This document shows, piece after piece, positions 43,135 to 53,477 of a stretch of 64,000 nt of DNA (positions are counted from its first letter, which is position 1; each line of letters starts with the position of its first letter). Both the position numbers and the translations under genes were made by a program. The notes below the pieces were generated by a model, which was not told the DNA's origin, searched no databases, and saw nothing but the letters and a program-made list of their open reading frames with translations. The stretch covers positions 496,001 to 560,000 of the forward strand of contig NZ_JAKENF010000002.1 in assembly GCF_021491355.1 (NCBI RefSeq), given 5' to 3'. The DNA comes from Alitabrizicola rongguiensis (GTDB taxonomy: Bacteria > Pseudomonadota > Alphaproteobacteria > Rhodobacterales > Rhodobacteraceae).

Positions 43135-44413
43135 AGCGCAGCGCCTCGACCGGGTTCATCCGCGCCGCGCGGCGGGCAGGGAAGATCGTGACGATGAAGG
43201 ACAGGCCAAGCGACAGCAGAACCGCCGACAGCACATCGCCCCATTGCAGCTTGGCCGGCAGGGCATAAATCCCGCGGATTGAGGGATCCCAGACCCCACC
43301 GCCCGAGACGTAATTCACGAAGCTGAAGATCGGATCGACATAGATCGCGAAGAGACAGCCCAGAAGAACGCCCAACGCCGTGCCGATCAGCCCGGTCGAG
43401 GCACCGCAGATGAAGAAGACCCGCAGGATCGACCCTTCGGTCAGGCCCATCGTCCGCAGGATGCCGATATCCCGCCCCTTGTTCTTCACCAGCATGATGA
43501 GACCCGAGACGATGTTCATCGTGGCGATCAGAACCAGGACCGACAGGATCACGAACATCACGTTGTCCTCGATGGTCAGGGCGCGAAGAAAGCTTCCCGC
43601 GCTGTCTCGCCAGGTCCAGGTCAGCGTCCGTTCGTCGCCCGCCGTCTGGATCGCGGTGATCAGGTCTTCGACCTTCTCGGGCTCAGCGACCATCACCTCG
43701 ATCTCGTCGGCCATGCCGTCGCGGTTGAAGAAACTCTGCGCCTCGGCGAAGGGCATGTAGACCCGCGTCTGGTCGATATCCCAGCGCCCAGCGCTGAAGA
43801 CGTAGACCACTTCATAGGCGCCGACGCGGGGACTGGTGCCGAAGGCGGTCTTGGCCCCGTCCGGCGAGATCAGCTTGATCTTGTCGCCGACCGTGACCCC
43901 CAGATCGCGGGCGACGCCCGAGCCGATGGCGATTCCCCGATCAAAACTGTCGATGTCGCCATAGGCATCCTTCGACTGCCCGACCCGCGGGATCTTCCTC
44001 AGGTCTTCCAGGCGGATGCCATAGACCTCGACCCCCGTGCTGCTGGAGCCATGCGAGGCAAGCACCTGCCCCTTCACCAGCGGCGCTGCCTGGGTGACGC
44101 CAGGGATCTGCTTGAGCTTGTTGGAAAAATTCTCGAAATCCGCGACTGTACGCGTCTCCTGCCCGCTCTCCGTGGTCCAGGGCGTCGAATAGACGGTCAC
44201 ATGCGCATTCGCACCGAGGATCGTATCGACGAATTCCGCCCGGAACCCTGCCCGCACCGAAAGTGTCGCGATCAGGGCAAAGACCGCCAGCGTGATCCCG
44301 ATCAGGCTGATCCATGTCATCACGGAAACGCCGCCCTCGGCCCGCCGCGCGCGCAGATAGCGCCAGGCGATCATCCATTCGAAAGGGGCGAAAGGGGGCG
44401 TGCGTCCGGCCAT
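43127..44413 (-). CDS. lolC: Lipoprotein-releasing ABC transporter permease (LolC/E family)
   Basis: A 428-residue MacB/FtsX-superfamily permease: N-terminal helix ('[20 protein letters not shown]'), a periplasmic domain of about 220 residues and three C-terminal helices, ending '[18 protein letters not shown]'. Alphaproteobacteria often carry a single hybrid permease (LolF) that serves as both LolC and LolE; only one permease gene is visible here, in agreement. Start 44413 follows the family. Together with LolD it should be essential. Confidence 0.93.
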   Translation of the reverse strand: MAGRTPPFAPFEWMIAWRYLRARRAEGGVSVMTWISLIGITLAVFALIATLSVRAGFRAEFVDTILGANAHVTVYSTPWTTESGQETRTVADFENFSNKLKQIPGVTQAAPLVKGQVLASHGSSSTGVEVYGIRLEDLRKIPRVGQSKDAYGDIDSFDRGIAIGSGVARDLGVTVGDKIKLISPDGAKTAFGTSPRVGAYEVVYVFSAGRWDIDQTRVYMPFAEAQSFFNRDGMADEIEVMVAEPEKVEDLITAIQTAGDERTLTWTWRDSAGSFLRALTIEDNVMFVILSVLVLIATMNIVSGLIMLVKNKGRDIGILRTMGLTEGSILRVFFICGASTGLIGTALGVLLGCLFAIYVDPIFSFVNYVSGGGVWDPSIRGIYALPAKLQWGDVLSAVLLSLGLSFIVTIFPARRAARMNPVEALRYE

Positions 44414-44514
44414 CTCGGCTCCGTTCCTGCGGCGGGCCACCTTTGCGACGGCGTCAGGCCAAGGTCAAGCCGGCCTGCCGGGTCGAGCAGGTCACGCCTG
44501 CGTCACCGGAAGGC

Positions 44515-44600
44515 GGGACCGATCCCGTTTTCTTCTTGGCCCAAATACCCTCGTGGGTGAATTGGCCGTCAGGCCAAGAGGGGGCAGAAGGCCCCCTCTC
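44515..44600 (-). repeat. Intergenic multi-hairpin element, copy B (3' of proS)
   Basis: On the minus strand from 14 bases after the proS stop: GAGGGGGC-cttct-GCCCCCTC, then TTGGCC-tgac-GGCCAA, ACCC-acga-GGGT and, after AAGAAGAAA, CGGGA-tcgg-TCCCG. Four consecutive perfect hairpins. Same order and strand relation as copies A and C. Located between proS and the downstream lolC gene on the same strand, so likely a transcript boundary. Confidence 0.7.
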
Positions 44601-44611
44601 TTCGTTCGGGA

Positions 44612-45949
44612 TCAGACGCCGGCGTAGATCTGCGCGATGCGGTCGACGGCGGCCTCTGGCGTCATCTCCTCGCTTTCCCCCGTGCGCCGCGAGGTGAGTT
44701 CGACCTTGCCGGTGGCGAGGCCACGCGGCCCGACGGTGATGCGCCAGGGCAGGCCGATCAGGTCCATCGTCGCGAACTTGGCCCCTGCCCGCTCGTCACG
44801 GTCGTCGTAAAGCGGCTCCAGCCCCTTCGCGGTCAGCGCCTTGACCAAGCCTTCGCAGGCGGCGTCGGTCGCGGCGTCGCCCTGCTTGAGGTTCACGATC
44901 CCGACCGGGAAGGGCGTGACCCCTTCCGGCCAGATGATGCCCTTGTCGTCGTGGCTCGCCTCGATGATCGCGCCGAGGAGGCGCGACACGCCTATGCCGT
45001 GCGAACCCATCTGCACCGGCACCCGCTCGCCCTTGTCATTGGTGACGAAGGCGCCCATCGGTTCGGAATACTTAGTGCCGAAGAAGAAGATCTGCCCGAC
45101 CTCGATCCCGCGCGAGGTGCGGCGGCGGTCCTCGGGGATGGCGTTGAAGATCGCCTCGTCATGGGTCTCGTCGGTGCGGGCGTAGGGGGTCGTCCATTCC
45201 TTGACGATCGCCGCGCATTCGGCGCGGTTGTCGTAATCGACCACGCGGTCGCCGAACTTCAGGTTGGTGATTGCGGCGTCGTAGAACACCTCGCTTTCGC
45301 CGGTCGAGGCGAGGACGAGGAATTCATGGGTGTTGTCGCCGCCGATCGGACCCGAGGCCGCGCGCATCGGGATCGCCTGCAGCCCCATCCGCTCGTAGGT
45401 CTTCAGGTAGCTGACCATGTGGCGATTATAGGCGTGCAGCGCCGAGTCCACATCGATGTCGAAGTTGTAGCCGTCCTTCATCAGGAACTCGCGGCCGCGC
45501 ATCACGCCAAAGCGCGGGCGGATCTCGTCGCGGAACTTCCACTGGATGTGGTAGAGCGTCAGCGGCAAGTCCTTGTAGCTGGCCACGTTCGCCCGGAAGA
45601 TGTCGGTGATCATCTCCTCGTTCGTGGGCCCATAGAGCATGTCACGCTTGTGGCGGTCGGTGATGCGCAGCATCTCCTCGCCGTAATCGTCGTAGCGGCC
45701 GGACTCCCGCCACAGGTCGGCGGGTTGCAGCGTCGGCATCAGCAGCGGGATGTGTCCGGCCTTCTGCTGTTCCTCGTGCACGATCTGCTCGATGCGGCGG
45801 AGGACCCGGTAGCCGAGCGGCAGCCAGGAATAGATGCCCGCCGCCTGCTGCTTGATCATGCCGGCGCGCAGCATGTAGCGGTGGCTGACGATCTGCGCCT
45901 CGGCAGGGTTTTCCTTGAGCACGGGCAGGAAGTAGCGGGACAGGCGCAT
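44612..45949 (-). CDS. proS: Proline--tRNA ligase (short form)
   Basis: The 445-residue class II synthetase shows motif 1-3 elements ('[28 protein letters not shown]', '[13 protein letters not shown]', '[26 protein letters not shown]', '[20 protein letters not shown]') and the anticodon-binding C-terminal domain. The roughly 180-residue editing insertion between motifs 2 and 3 found in longer bacterial ProRS is absent, as expected in alphaproteobacteria, where separate YbaK/ProX proteins edit mischarged tRNA. Confidence 0.96.
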   Translation of the reverse strand: MRLSRYFLPVLKENPAEAQIVSHRYMLRAGMIKQQAAGIYSWLPLGYRVLRRIEQIVHEEQQKAGHIPLLMPTLQPADLWRESGRYDDYGEEMLRITDRHKRDMLYGPTNEEMITDIFRANVASYKDLPLTLYHIQWKFRDEIRPRFGVMRGREFLMKDGYNFDIDVDSALHAYNRHMVSYLKTYERMGLQAIPMRAASGPIGGDNTHEFLVLASTGESEVFYDAAITNLKFGDRVVDYDNRAECAAIVKEWTTPYARTDETHDEAIFNAIPEDRRRTSRGIEVGQIFFFGTKYSEPMGAFVTNDKGERVPVQMGSHGIGVSRLLGAIIEASHDDKGIIWPEGVTPFPVGIVNLKQGDAATDAACEGLVKALTAKGLEPLYDDRDERAGAKFATMDLIGLPWRITVGPRGLATGKVELTSRRTGESEEMTPEAAVDRIAQIYAGV

Positions 45950-46087
45950 GCGCGGGGCCTCGTTCTAGCGGATTTCAACGTCGCCCCGTGTCTAGGCGAT
46001 CGGCCCAAGGCAGGCAAGCGCAGGTGCCTCGGTCCTTGCATGACCACGGCTCAGGGGCGATATGGAACCAGAGCCAGAGGAGACGAC

Positions 46088-47176
46088 ATGTCGCTGCCCG
46101 TCCGCGATCAGGTGAAATACTGGGGGATCGCCGCCGCGGTCTTCTTTGCCGCGCTATACCTGCTTGGCAATGTGATGCTGCCCTTCCTCGTCGGGGGGGC
46201 GGTAGCCTATTTCCTTGATCCTGTCGCCGACCGGCTGGAAAGGCTGGGCCTGAGCCGCGTCATGTCGGTGATCGTCATCTCTGTCGCGGCCCTGCTGTTC
46301 GTCGTCCTGCTTGTCCTTGCCGTCATCCCGACGCTCTTCAGCCAGCTGACAGCGCTCATCAATGAGGCGCCAACGATCCTGAAGCAATTGCAGACCTTCC
46401 TGCTGGCCCGTTTCCCCGAACTGGCCGACAGCACCAGCACCATGCGCCAGACCCTGACCCAGATCGGCGAGGCGATCCAGTCGCGCGGCGCGGAACTGGC
46501 GAACGGGCTCCTGACATCGGCCTTGAGCGTGATCTCGGCCATCGTCTTCATCGTCGTGGTTCCCGTTGTGGCATTCTACATGCTGCTCGACTGGGACCGG
46601 ATGATCGCGCGCATCGATGGCTACCTACCGCGCGACCATGCCGACACGATCCGCCAGATCGCCCGCGACATTGACGAGGTTCTTGCGGGCTTCGTGCGCG
46701 GTCAGGTCAGTGTCTGCCTCATCCTCGGCACCTTCTATGCAGTCGCCCTGATGCTGGCCGGGCTGAATTTCGGCCTGATCGTCGGCGCCATCGCCGGGGC
46801 GATCACGTTCATCCCTTATGTCGGCTCGCTGGTAGGCGGCGCGCTTGCCATCGGACTGGCGCTGTTCCAGTTCTGGGGGGACTGGTGGTCGATCGGACTT
46901 GTTGCCGGCATCTTCGCCGTCGGCCAGTTCTTCGAGGGCAACATCCTGTCGCCCAAGCTCGTCGGCGGATCGGTCGGGCTGCACCCGGTCTGGCTCCTGT
47001 TCGCCCTGTCGGCCTTTGGCGCGCTGTTCGGCTTTGTCGGCATGCTGGTCGCGGTGCCGGTGGCAGCAGTCATTGGCGTGCTCGTCCGCTTTGCACTGGC
47101 ACAGTATCAGGGCAGTCCGCTTTACCGGGGGGAGATGGCCAAGCGCCCGTCCTGGGAGGACGAGAGTTCATCGTGA
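46088..47176 (+). CDS. AI-2E family transporter (PerM-like)
   Basis: A 362-residue membrane protein with about eight helices: two at the N-terminus ('YWGIAAAVFFAALYLLGNVML'), a long soluble segment of about 80 residues and the C-terminal 'ITFIPYVGSLVGGALAIGLALF' and 'EGNILSPKLVGGSVGLHPVWLLFALSAFGALFGFVGMLVAVP' signatures. Members export diverse small molecules; AI-2 itself is unlikely. The start at 46088 follows 'gaggagac'. Its TGA overlaps the GTG start of hdaA. Confidence 0.88.
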   Translation: MSLPVRDQVKYWGIAAAVFFAALYLLGNVMLPFLVGGAVAYFLDPVADRLERLGLSRVMSVIVISVAALLFVVLLVLAVIPTLFSQLTALINEAPTILKQLQTFLLARFPELADSTSTMRQTLTQIGEAIQSRGAELANGLLTSALSVISAIVFIVVVPVVAFYMLLDWDRMIARIDGYLPRDHADTIRQIARDIDEVLAGFVRGQVSVCLILGTFYAVALMLAGLNFGLIVGAIAGAITFIPYVGSLVGGALAIGLALFQFWGDWWSIGLVAGIFAVGQFFEGNILSPKLVGGSVGLHPVWLLFALSAFGALFGFVGMLVAVPVAAVIGVLVRFALAQYQGSPLYRGEMAKRPSWEDESSS

Positions 47177-47853
47177 TCCGGCAACTGGCCTTCGACCTGC
47201 CCTCGCGCGTCGCGCTTGGGCGCGAAGATTTCTTCGTGTCGCCGTCAAATGCGCTGGCGGTTGCAGCCGTCGGCAGCTGGCGGGACTGGCCCGGCGCGCG
47301 GATGCTGCTGCTTGGAGCAGCCGGTTCGGGCAAGACACATCTTGCCCATGTCTGGGAGGCCGAAGCCGGAGCACGGATCATCGCGGCTGACGCGCTGACG
47401 AGGTGTGACCCCAACGAACTTGCCGAGGGTCCTCTCGCTGTCGAGGATGCCGACCGGATTGCGGGCGACAGCGCCGCCGAGACCACGCTCTTCCACCTGA
47501 TGAACCTCACATTGGCGCAAAGGCAACCGCTGCTTCTGACCGCAGAGCATGCCCCGCGCGACTGGGGACTTTGCCTGCCTGATCTTCTGAGCCGCGCGCA
47601 GGCCTTTCCCGTGGCTCGGCTTGAACCGCCGGACGATGCGCTTCTGGCGGCAGTTCTGGTCAAGCTTTTCTCCGACCGCCAGATCACCGTCGCACCGACA
47701 CTGATCCCATACCTCGTCAGCCGCATGGACCGATCCTTTGCGGCGGCCCATGATCTTGTCGCCGCTCTTGACGCCAGATCACTGGCCGAGGGGCGTCCGA
47801 TCACCCGACAACTGGCCGCGCCCTTGCTGGACAGCGAAGGGTCTGCACAGTAG
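47173..47853 (+). CDS. hdaA: Replication-regulatory DnaA-like protein HdaA
   Basis: A 226-residue AAA+ protein related to the DnaA ATPase core: 'RQLAFDLPSRVALGREDFFVSPSNALAV', Walker A 'GAAGSGKTH', Walker B-like 'LAVEDAD', then 'PDLLSRAQAFPVARLEPPDD' and the C-terminal lid helices. There is no DnaA domain IV DNA-binding motif. It stimulates ATP hydrolysis by DnaA with the sliding clamp; the clamp-binding peptide is the N-terminal 'QLAFDLP'. GTG start at 47173 overlaps the permease stop (GTGA). Confidence 0.9.
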   Translation: MIRQLAFDLPSRVALGREDFFVSPSNALAVAAVGSWRDWPGARMLLLGAAGSGKTHLAHVWEAEAGARIIAADALTRCDPNELAEGPLAVEDADRIAGDSAAETTLFHLMNLTLAQRQPLLLTAEHAPRDWGLCLPDLLSRAQAFPVARLEPPDDALLAAVLVKLFSDRQITVAPTLIPYLVSRMDRSFAAAHDLVAALDARSLAEGRPITRQLAAPLLDSEGSAQ

Positions 47854-47883
47854 CGTGACCGAAAAAGCGCGAGCAGTTTCGCC

Positions 47884-50058
47884 ATGACCCAGGCCGATTT
47901 CCTAAAGGTTCCCTTCGCCAAGCCGATCCCCCTGCCCGAGGCAGAGATCACCGGTCCCGCGCGCTATTTCAACCGAGAGCTCAGCTGGCTCGCCTTCAAC
48001 TGGCGAGTGCTGGAAGAGGCGGCGAACCCGAAGGTCCCGCTGCTGGAACGGCTGCGCTTCCTGTCGATCTCGGCCACCAACCTGGACGAATTCTATACGG
48101 TGCGCGTCGCCGGCCTGCGCGAACTTGCGCGCGCCGGGAACGCCATGCTGTCCGAGGATGGCCGCACCCCGGCCGAGCAGCTGGCCCTCATCAACGCCGA
48201 TGCGCGGCGGCTGATGCAGACCCAGCAGACGACGCTGAACAAGCTCAAGCGCGAGATGGAGGCGGAGGGGATCGCGATCCTGACCCGATCCAAGCTGACC
48301 TCGCGCGATTTCAAGTTCCTCGAGGCGCATTTCCTCGCCAAGGTCTTCCCGGTGCTGTCGCCCCTCGCGATCGATCCGGCGCACCCCTTCCCCTTCATCC
48401 CCAACACCGGCTTCTGCCTTGGCCTGCAATTGGAACGCAGCCGCGACGGCCGGCCGCTGCAGGCGCTTCTGCCGATCCCGCAGCAGATCACCCGCTTCAT
48501 CGCGCTGCCCGCGCGCCCCGGCGAATACCGTTTCCTGCCGCTGGAAGAGCTGTTGATGCTGCATCTCAACATGCTGTTCCCCGGCTATGTCGATCGCGGC
48601 CATTGCACCTTCCGCGTCCTGCGAGACAGCGACATCGAGGTCGAGGACGAGGCGGAAGACCTTGTGCGGGAGTTCGAGACAGCGCTGAAACGTCGCCGCC
48701 GCGGCGAGGTGATCCGCCTCAAGATCTCGGCGGGCGCGCCGGAAGATTTGCGGGGCCTCATAATGGAGGAACTCGCTGTCACCGAGGACGAGGTCGTCGA
48801 GGTGCGCGGGCTTCTTGGCGTCGCTGACCTGAAGGAACTGGTGCTCGACAGCCGGCGAGACCTGCTCTGGCCGACATTCACCCCGCGGGTGCCTGAACGG
48901 GTGCAGGACCATGACGGCGACCTCTACGCGGCGATCCGGCAGAAGGACATGCTCCTGCACCACCCCTATGAAACCTTCGACATGGTGATCCGCTTCATCG
49001 CACAGGCGGCCCGCGATCCGAATGTGCTGGCGATCAAGCAGACGCTCTACCGGACGAGCTATGACAGCCCGGTCGTCGACGCGCTGTGCGAGGCGGCCGA
49101 GGCGGGGAAATCGGTGACGGCGCTCGTGGAGCTGAAGGCCCGCTTCGACGAGGCCGCGAACATCCGCCAGTCGCGGCGGCTGGAACGGGCCGGGGCGCAT
49201 GTCGTCTACGGCTTCATCAACTACAAGACCCACGCCAAGATCGCGACAGTCGTCCGCCGCGAGGGCGAGAACCTTGTCACCTACACCCATTACGGAACCG
49301 GGAATTACCACCCGATCACCGCGCGCATTTACACCGACCTGAGCCTGTTCACCTGCGACCCGGCGCTTGGGCGCGATGCATCGAAGGTCTTTAACTACCT
49401 GTCGGGATACGTGCAGCCCGAGGGGCTGGAGAACCTCGCCATCTCGCCCATCACGCTGAAGCCGCGCCTTCTGGAACTGATCGCCGCCGAAGCGGCCCAT
49501 GCCCGCGCCGGCCGCCCCGCCGCGATCTGGGCCAAGATGAACAGCCTGATCGAGCCCGATGTAATCGATGCGCTTTACGAGGCGAGCAATGCGGGCGTGA
49601 AGATCAGCCTTGTCGTGCGCGGCATCTGTGGCGTCCGCCCGGGCATCAAGGGGCTAAGCGAAAACATCCGGGTCAAGTCGATCGTCGGGCGCTTCCTCGA
49701 ACACAGCCGCATCGTCTGCTTCGGCAACGGACAGGGCCTGCCCTCGAAGAAGGCGCGGGTGTTCATCTCCTCGGCCGACTGGATGAGCCGCAACCTGACG
49801 CGCAGGGTCGAAACTCTGGTCGAGATCCAGAACGCCACGGTCAGGGAACAGATCGTCAGCCAGATCATGGTCGCCAACATGGCGGACGAGGCGCAAAGCT
49901 GGGTCCTGCAACCGGACGGCCACTACCGCCGCGATCTGGGCGATGGACAGCATCCGCTGTTCAACTGTCACCGTTTCTTCATGGAGAACCCGTCCCTTTC
50001 CGGACGCGGCACGGCGGGGGCCAAGGACGTCCCGCGCCTCGCACAATCCGCCGATTGA
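47884..50058 (+). CDS. ppk1: Polyphosphate kinase 1
   Basis: The 724-residue enzyme polymerises the gamma phosphate of ATP into polyphosphate. N-terminal domain: '[19 protein letters not shown]'; '[14 protein letters not shown]'-type block around 170. The two catalytic-domain His residues equivalent to E. coli His435 and His454 are His450 ('KTHAK') and His469 ('[10 protein letters not shown]'), with the same 19-residue spacing. The exopolyphosphatase gene follows 66 bases downstream, so synthesis and degradation of polyphosphate are encoded together. Confidence 0.97.
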   Translation: MTQADFLKVPFAKPIPLPEAEITGPARYFNRELSWLAFNWRVLEEAANPKVPLLERLRFLSISATNLDEFYTVRVAGLRELARAGNAMLSEDGRTPAEQLALINADARRLMQTQQTTLNKLKREMEAEGIAILTRSKLTSRDFKFLEAHFLAKVFPVLSPLAIDPAHPFPFIPNTGFCLGLQLERSRDGRPLQALLPIPQQITRFIALPARPGEYRFLPLEELLMLHLNMLFPGYVDRGHCTFRVLRDSDIEVEDEAEDLVREFETALKRRRRGEVIRLKISAGAPEDLRGLIMEELAVTEDEVVEVRGLLGVADLKELVLDSRRDLLWPTFTPRVPERVQDHDGDLYAAIRQKDMLLHHPYETFDMVIRFIAQAARDPNVLAIKQTLYRTSYDSPVVDALCEAAEAGKSVTALVELKARFDEAANIRQSRRLERAGAHVVYGFINYKTHAKIATVVRREGENLVTYTHYGTGNYHPITARIYTDLSLFTCDPALGRDASKVFNYLSGYVQPEGLENLAISPITLKPRLLELIAAEAAHARAGRPAAIWAKMNSLIEPDVIDALYEASNAGVKISLVVRGICGVRPGIKGLSENIRVKSIVGRFLEHSRIVCFGNGQGLPSKKARVFISSADWMSRNLTRRVETLVEIQNATVREQIVSQIMVANMADEAQSWVLQPDGHYRRDLGDGQHPLFNCHRFFMENPSLSGRGTAGAKDVPRLAQSAD

Positions 50059-50124
50059 CGCCCGCCAAGGATTGACCCCTGGCGCCCCGGACGGCATGGT
50101 CGCGCCGGACGACGGAGAAGGCGC

Positions 50125-51672
50125 ATGAAGCACAAGGGCAGGGAATCGGAGGATGACTGGGGCCCCTATGGCCGCCCGATCCTCGAAGACCCCTCGGCAC
50201 GGGCGCTCAGTCGGGTCGGCGTGGTTGATGTCGGGTCAAACTCGGTCCGTATGGTTGTCTTCGACGGCGCGGCCCGCAGTCCTGCCTATTTCTACAACGA
50301 AAAGGTGATGTGCGGCCTTGGCGCCGGGCTCGTCGAAACCGGGCGGCTGAATCCGCGCGGCCGGGAACGGGCGTTGATCGCGCTGAAACGCTTCGCGCTT
50401 CTGGCCGATGGCATGGGCATATCCCCCCTGCGCGTTGTCGCCACTGCCGCGGTGCGCGAGGCGATTGACGGCCCCGAATTCCAGGCACAGGTGCTGAAGG
50501 AAACCGGCCTGAAGATGTTCGTGATCTCGGGCGACGAAGAGGCGCGAATCTCGGCCCAGGGCGTGCTCCTTGGCTGGCCCGATGCGCGCGGCATCGTCTC
50601 GGACATCGGCGGCAACTCGATGGAACTGGCCGAGGTCGGCGGCGGGCAAGTGGGCAAGCGCGCCACGTCGCCGCTCGGGCCGTTCCGGCTCCAGCAGGTC
50701 AAGGGGGGCGCCAAGGCCCGCAAGACTCATATCGCCGGCATCCTCGAAAAGATGCGCCCGCTCTTCACCGAAGAGGCGCCGCGGCTTTACCTTGTCGGCG
50801 GCTCGTGGCGGGTGATCGCGCGGCTCGACATGCTGCGCCGGTCCTATCCGCTGACCGTGCTGCATGAATACCGGATGATGCCTGACCATCTGCTCGAGAC
50901 GCTCGACTGGATCGCTTCGGGCGATCAGGCGGCGCTGCGGGCGCAGACCGGCACTTCACAGGAACGGATGGATCTGGTCCCCCTCGCCTGCGAGGTGCTG
51001 CGTGGCCTCATCACCACCTTCCGCCCGCGCGAGGTCGATGTCTCGGCCTATGGCATCCGCGAAGGCCTGCTTTACGAACAGATGTCGGAAGGTCTGCGGG
51101 CGCGCGATCCTCTGATCGAGGCCGCACGCGTGATGGAGGCGACCTCGTCGCGGATCCCGGGATTCGGCAAGAAACTCTTCGCCTTCCTCTCGCCGCTTTA
51201 CGAGGATGCCCCGCCGGAACATCTGCGGCTGGTCAAGGCCGCCTGTCTTTTACATGACACGGCCTGGCGCGCGCACCCCGACTATCGCGCCGAGATCTGC
51301 TTCGACAACGCGACCCGGGCCAACCTTGGCGGGCTAGACCATCCCGGCCGCGTCTTCCTGGGCCTCGCTCTGCTGCACCGCTACAAGAATTCGCGCTCAG
51401 GATCGCGGATGGAGCCGCTCTTCCGCTTGCTCGACGACGACCGCGTGCGCGAAGCCGAGGTCTTGGGCAAGGCGATGCGGTTCGGCGCGATGTTCTCGGT
51501 CTCCGATCCGGGCAAGGCGGGGTCGCTTCACCTTGACCGAAAACAGAACACGATCGAACTGCGTCTCAGCCCGCTTGGCGTCGGCCTGTTCGGCGAGGTG
51601 GCGCAGGCCCGCTTCACCTCGTTCGCCCAGTCCTTGCGCGCCACGCCTTCCGTCACCCTGCAGAAAGCCTGA
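50125..51672 (+). CDS. ppx: Exopolyphosphatase Ppx/GppA
   Basis: The 515-residue protein has the actin-like ATPase fold start 'VGVVDVGSNSVRMVVFDG', 'VATAAVREAIDG', 'SDIGGNSMELAEV' (phosphate 2) and a C-terminal HD-like helical domain ('LLHDTAWRAHPDYRA'). It releases phosphate from polyphosphate ends or hydrolyses pppGpp. N-terminal extension of about 30 residues ahead of the fold; the ATG at 50125 has a 'ggagaagg' site. It is codirectional with ppk1. Confidence 0.94.
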   Translation: MKHKGRESEDDWGPYGRPILEDPSARALSRVGVVDVGSNSVRMVVFDGAARSPAYFYNEKVMCGLGAGLVETGRLNPRGRERALIALKRFALLADGMGISPLRVVATAAVREAIDGPEFQAQVLKETGLKMFVISGDEEARISAQGVLLGWPDARGIVSDIGGNSMELAEVGGGQVGKRATSPLGPFRLQQVKGGAKARKTHIAGILEKMRPLFTEEAPRLYLVGGSWRVIARLDMLRRSYPLTVLHEYRMMPDHLLETLDWIASGDQAALRAQTGTSQERMDLVPLACEVLRGLITTFRPREVDVSAYGIREGLLYEQMSEGLRARDPLIEAARVMEATSSRIPGFGKKLFAFLSPLYEDAPPEHLRLVKAACLLHDTAWRAHPDYRAEICFDNATRANLGGLDHPGRVFLGLALLHRYKNSRSGSRMEPLFRLLDDDRVREAEVLGKAMRFGAMFSVSDPGKAGSLHLDRKQNTIELRLSPLGVGLFGEVAQARFTSFAQSLRATPSVTLQKA

Positions 51673-51677
51673 CATCG

Positions 51678-52286
51678 ATGCGCCTCGATCATATCGCCCT
51701 GTCCGCCGCCACGCTGGAAGATGGCGCCCACCATGTCGAGTTGGCCCTGGGCGTGACGCCGGTCGCGGGCGGACGCCACCGACACATGGGCACCCACAAC
51801 CTGCTGGTCGGGCTCGGCGATATCTACCTGGAGATCATCGCCATCGACCCCGAAGCTCCAAAGCCGGATTGGCCGCGCTGGTTCGATTTGGACAATCTGG
51901 CGGGGGAGCCTCGGCTCACGAACTGGATCGTCGCGTGCGAAAATCTCAAGTCGGAAATCGCCACAGGCCCTGAAGGCATCGGCCATCCGGTCAAGCTGGA
52001 GCGCGGCAGCCTGCATTGGCAAATGGCGATTCCCGAAAGCGGCAAGCTGCCCTATGACGACGCCTTTCCCGCACTGATCCATTGGGAAGGCACGGATCAC
52101 CCGATCCACCACATTCCCGACAGCGGGCTCCGGCTTGTCCGGCTCGAGGTCATACATCCCCGCGCCGGCGCGCTTCGGCACGAGCTGGAGGGACGTTTCC
52201 ACGATCCGCGCGTGGCGATCGTCGAAGGCGCACAAAAGGCGATCCGCGCCGAGTTCCATGGCCCGAACGGCGAATGCTTCCTGTGA
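51678..52286 (+). CDS. VOC-family glyoxalase-like domain protein
   Basis: A 202-residue protein with the glyoxalase-like domain pattern 'LDHIALSAATLEDGAHHVELALGV', 'GRHRHMGTHNLLVGLGDIYLEIIAID' and 'FPALIHWEG'. His residues at the first strand and Glu in 'YLEII' may bind a metal. Substrate unknown. It starts five bases after the ppx stop and overlaps the acetyltransferase gene. Confidence 0.8.
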   Translation: MRLDHIALSAATLEDGAHHVELALGVTPVAGGRHRHMGTHNLLVGLGDIYLEIIAIDPEAPKPDWPRWFDLDNLAGEPRLTNWIVACENLKSEIATGPEGIGHPVKLERGSLHWQMAIPESGKLPYDDAFPALIHWEGTDHPIHHIPDSGLRLVRLEVIHPRAGALRHELEGRFHDPRVAIVEGAQKAIRAEFHGPNGECFL

Positions 52287-52762
52287 CGATCCGACCAGCT
52301 GCCGCGCAGGATGCGCCTGCCGTGCTGGCAATCTACAACCACTACATCCGCAATACGGTGGTCAACTTTGCCTCGACCGAAAAGACCCTGGCCGAGGTCG
52401 AGGCGATGATTGCCACCCGCCCGGCCTTCTTCGTCGCTGCGCGCGACGGCGAGGTTCTGGGCTTTGCCACCTACGGACAATTCCGCAATGGCGACGGCTA
52501 TGCGCGCTGCATGGAGCATACGATCCTGCTCAGGCCCGGGGCGTCGGGCGCCGGACTGGGGCGCGCCCTGCTGACCGCGGTCGAAGACCATGCCCGCGCG
52601 GGGGGAGCGCATTCGATCTTTGCCGGGGTTGCAGCCGAGAATGCGGCGGGACGCGCCTTTCATGCCGCCATGGGCTACAGCGAAACCTGGACCCTTCGCG
52701 AGACGGGCTGGAAGTTCGGCCGCTGGCTGGACCTTGTGCTGATGCAGAAATTCCTCTCCTGA
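52274..52762 (+). CDS. GNAT-family N-acetyltransferase (Pat/phosphinothricin-type)
   Basis: A 162-residue acetyltransferase with 'IYNHYIRNTVVNFASTEKTLAEVEAMI', acetyl-CoA-binding segment 'LRPGASGAGLGRALLTAVEDHAR' and 'AAENAAGRAFHAAMGYSETWTLRETGWKFGRWLDLVLMQK', the pattern of the phosphinothricin/methionine sulfoximine acetyltransferase group. ATG 52274 lies inside the end of the VOC gene; a GTG at 52283 is also possible. Confidence 0.83.
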   Translation: MLPVTIRPAAAQDAPAVLAIYNHYIRNTVVNFASTEKTLAEVEAMIATRPAFFVAARDGEVLGFATYGQFRNGDGYARCMEHTILLRPGASGAGLGRALLTAVEDHARAGGAHSIFAGVAAENAAGRAFHAAMGYSETWTLRETGWKFGRWLDLVLMQKFLS

Positions 52763-52793
52763 CAGGGGGTCTCGGCTTCTCTATGCTGGTCCA

Positions 52794-53477
52794 ATGTCGA
52801 TCTGGACCCGCATCGCCGACGCGCTGGCGGCCCTCGTCTCCGGCGAAGGGCTGTCTGCGGTCTTCGACAAGCTGCGCACGCCCCCCGAACGGTCGGTGGC
52901 CTTCACGATTGCCGTGATCGCCCTTGGCGCGAAGATGGCCAAGGCCGACGGTTCGGTGACACGCGACGAGGTCTCGGCCTTTCGCCAGGTCTTTGCCATC
53001 CCGCCCGGCGAAGAACAGAATGCCTCCCGTGTCTTCAACCTCGCCCGGCAGGACGTCGCCGGTTTCGACTCCTACGCCCGAAAGATCGCTGCCATGTTCC
53101 GCAACGACCGGGCCGTCCTGACCGATCTCATCGAAGGGCTGTTCTACATCGCCGTGGCAGACGGCGCCTATCACCCGGCGGAAGAGGTATTCCTGCACGA
53201 AGTCGCGATGATCTTCGGCCTCGACGAACGCGCCTTCCGTGCGGTCCGGGCGCATTTCGTGCCCGATGCGCCAAAGGATCCCCACGACATCCTCGGCATC
53301 CCGCCCGACGCCACGATCGAACAGGCCCGCGCCGCCTGGAAACAGGCGGTGCGCGATTGCCATCCTGACCGGATGATCGCCCGCGGCGTGCCAGAAGAAG
53401 CGCTGCGCCTGGCCGAAAAGCGCCTCATCGCCATCAACGAGGCCTGGGCAGAGATCTCGTCACGGCAGGCGGCGTGA
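52794..53477 (+). CDS. TerB-DnaJ co-chaperone (DjlA-like, soluble)
   Basis: A 227-residue protein: residues about 35-150 are a TerB-like helical domain ('LGAKMAKADGSVTRDEVSAF', 'FYIAVADGAYHPAEEVFLHEVA'), and residues about 160-225 a J domain with the essential 'HPD' in 'RDCHPDRMIARG'. This is the order in DjlA, but the N-terminal membrane helix of E. coli DjlA is missing. It would stimulate DnaK ATPase on specific clients. Its stop overlaps the next gene. Confidence 0.87.
   Translation: MSIWTRIADALAALVSGEGLSAVFDKLRTPPERSVAFTIAVIALGAKMAKADGSVTRDEVSAFRQVFAIPPGEEQNASRVFNLARQDVAGFDSYARKIAAMFRNDRAVLTDLIEGLFYIAVADGAYHPAEEVFLHEVAMIFGLDERAFRAVRAHFVPDAPKDPHDILGIPPDATIEQARAAWKQAVRDCHPDRMIARGVPEEALRLAEKRLIAINEAWAEISSRQAA

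Noticed and set aside
44951-46087. Long N-terminal extension of the AI-2E permease frame (to 741 codons) over proS
   Set aside because: The family starts at 46088, which has a ribosome site; the extension is antisense to proS.
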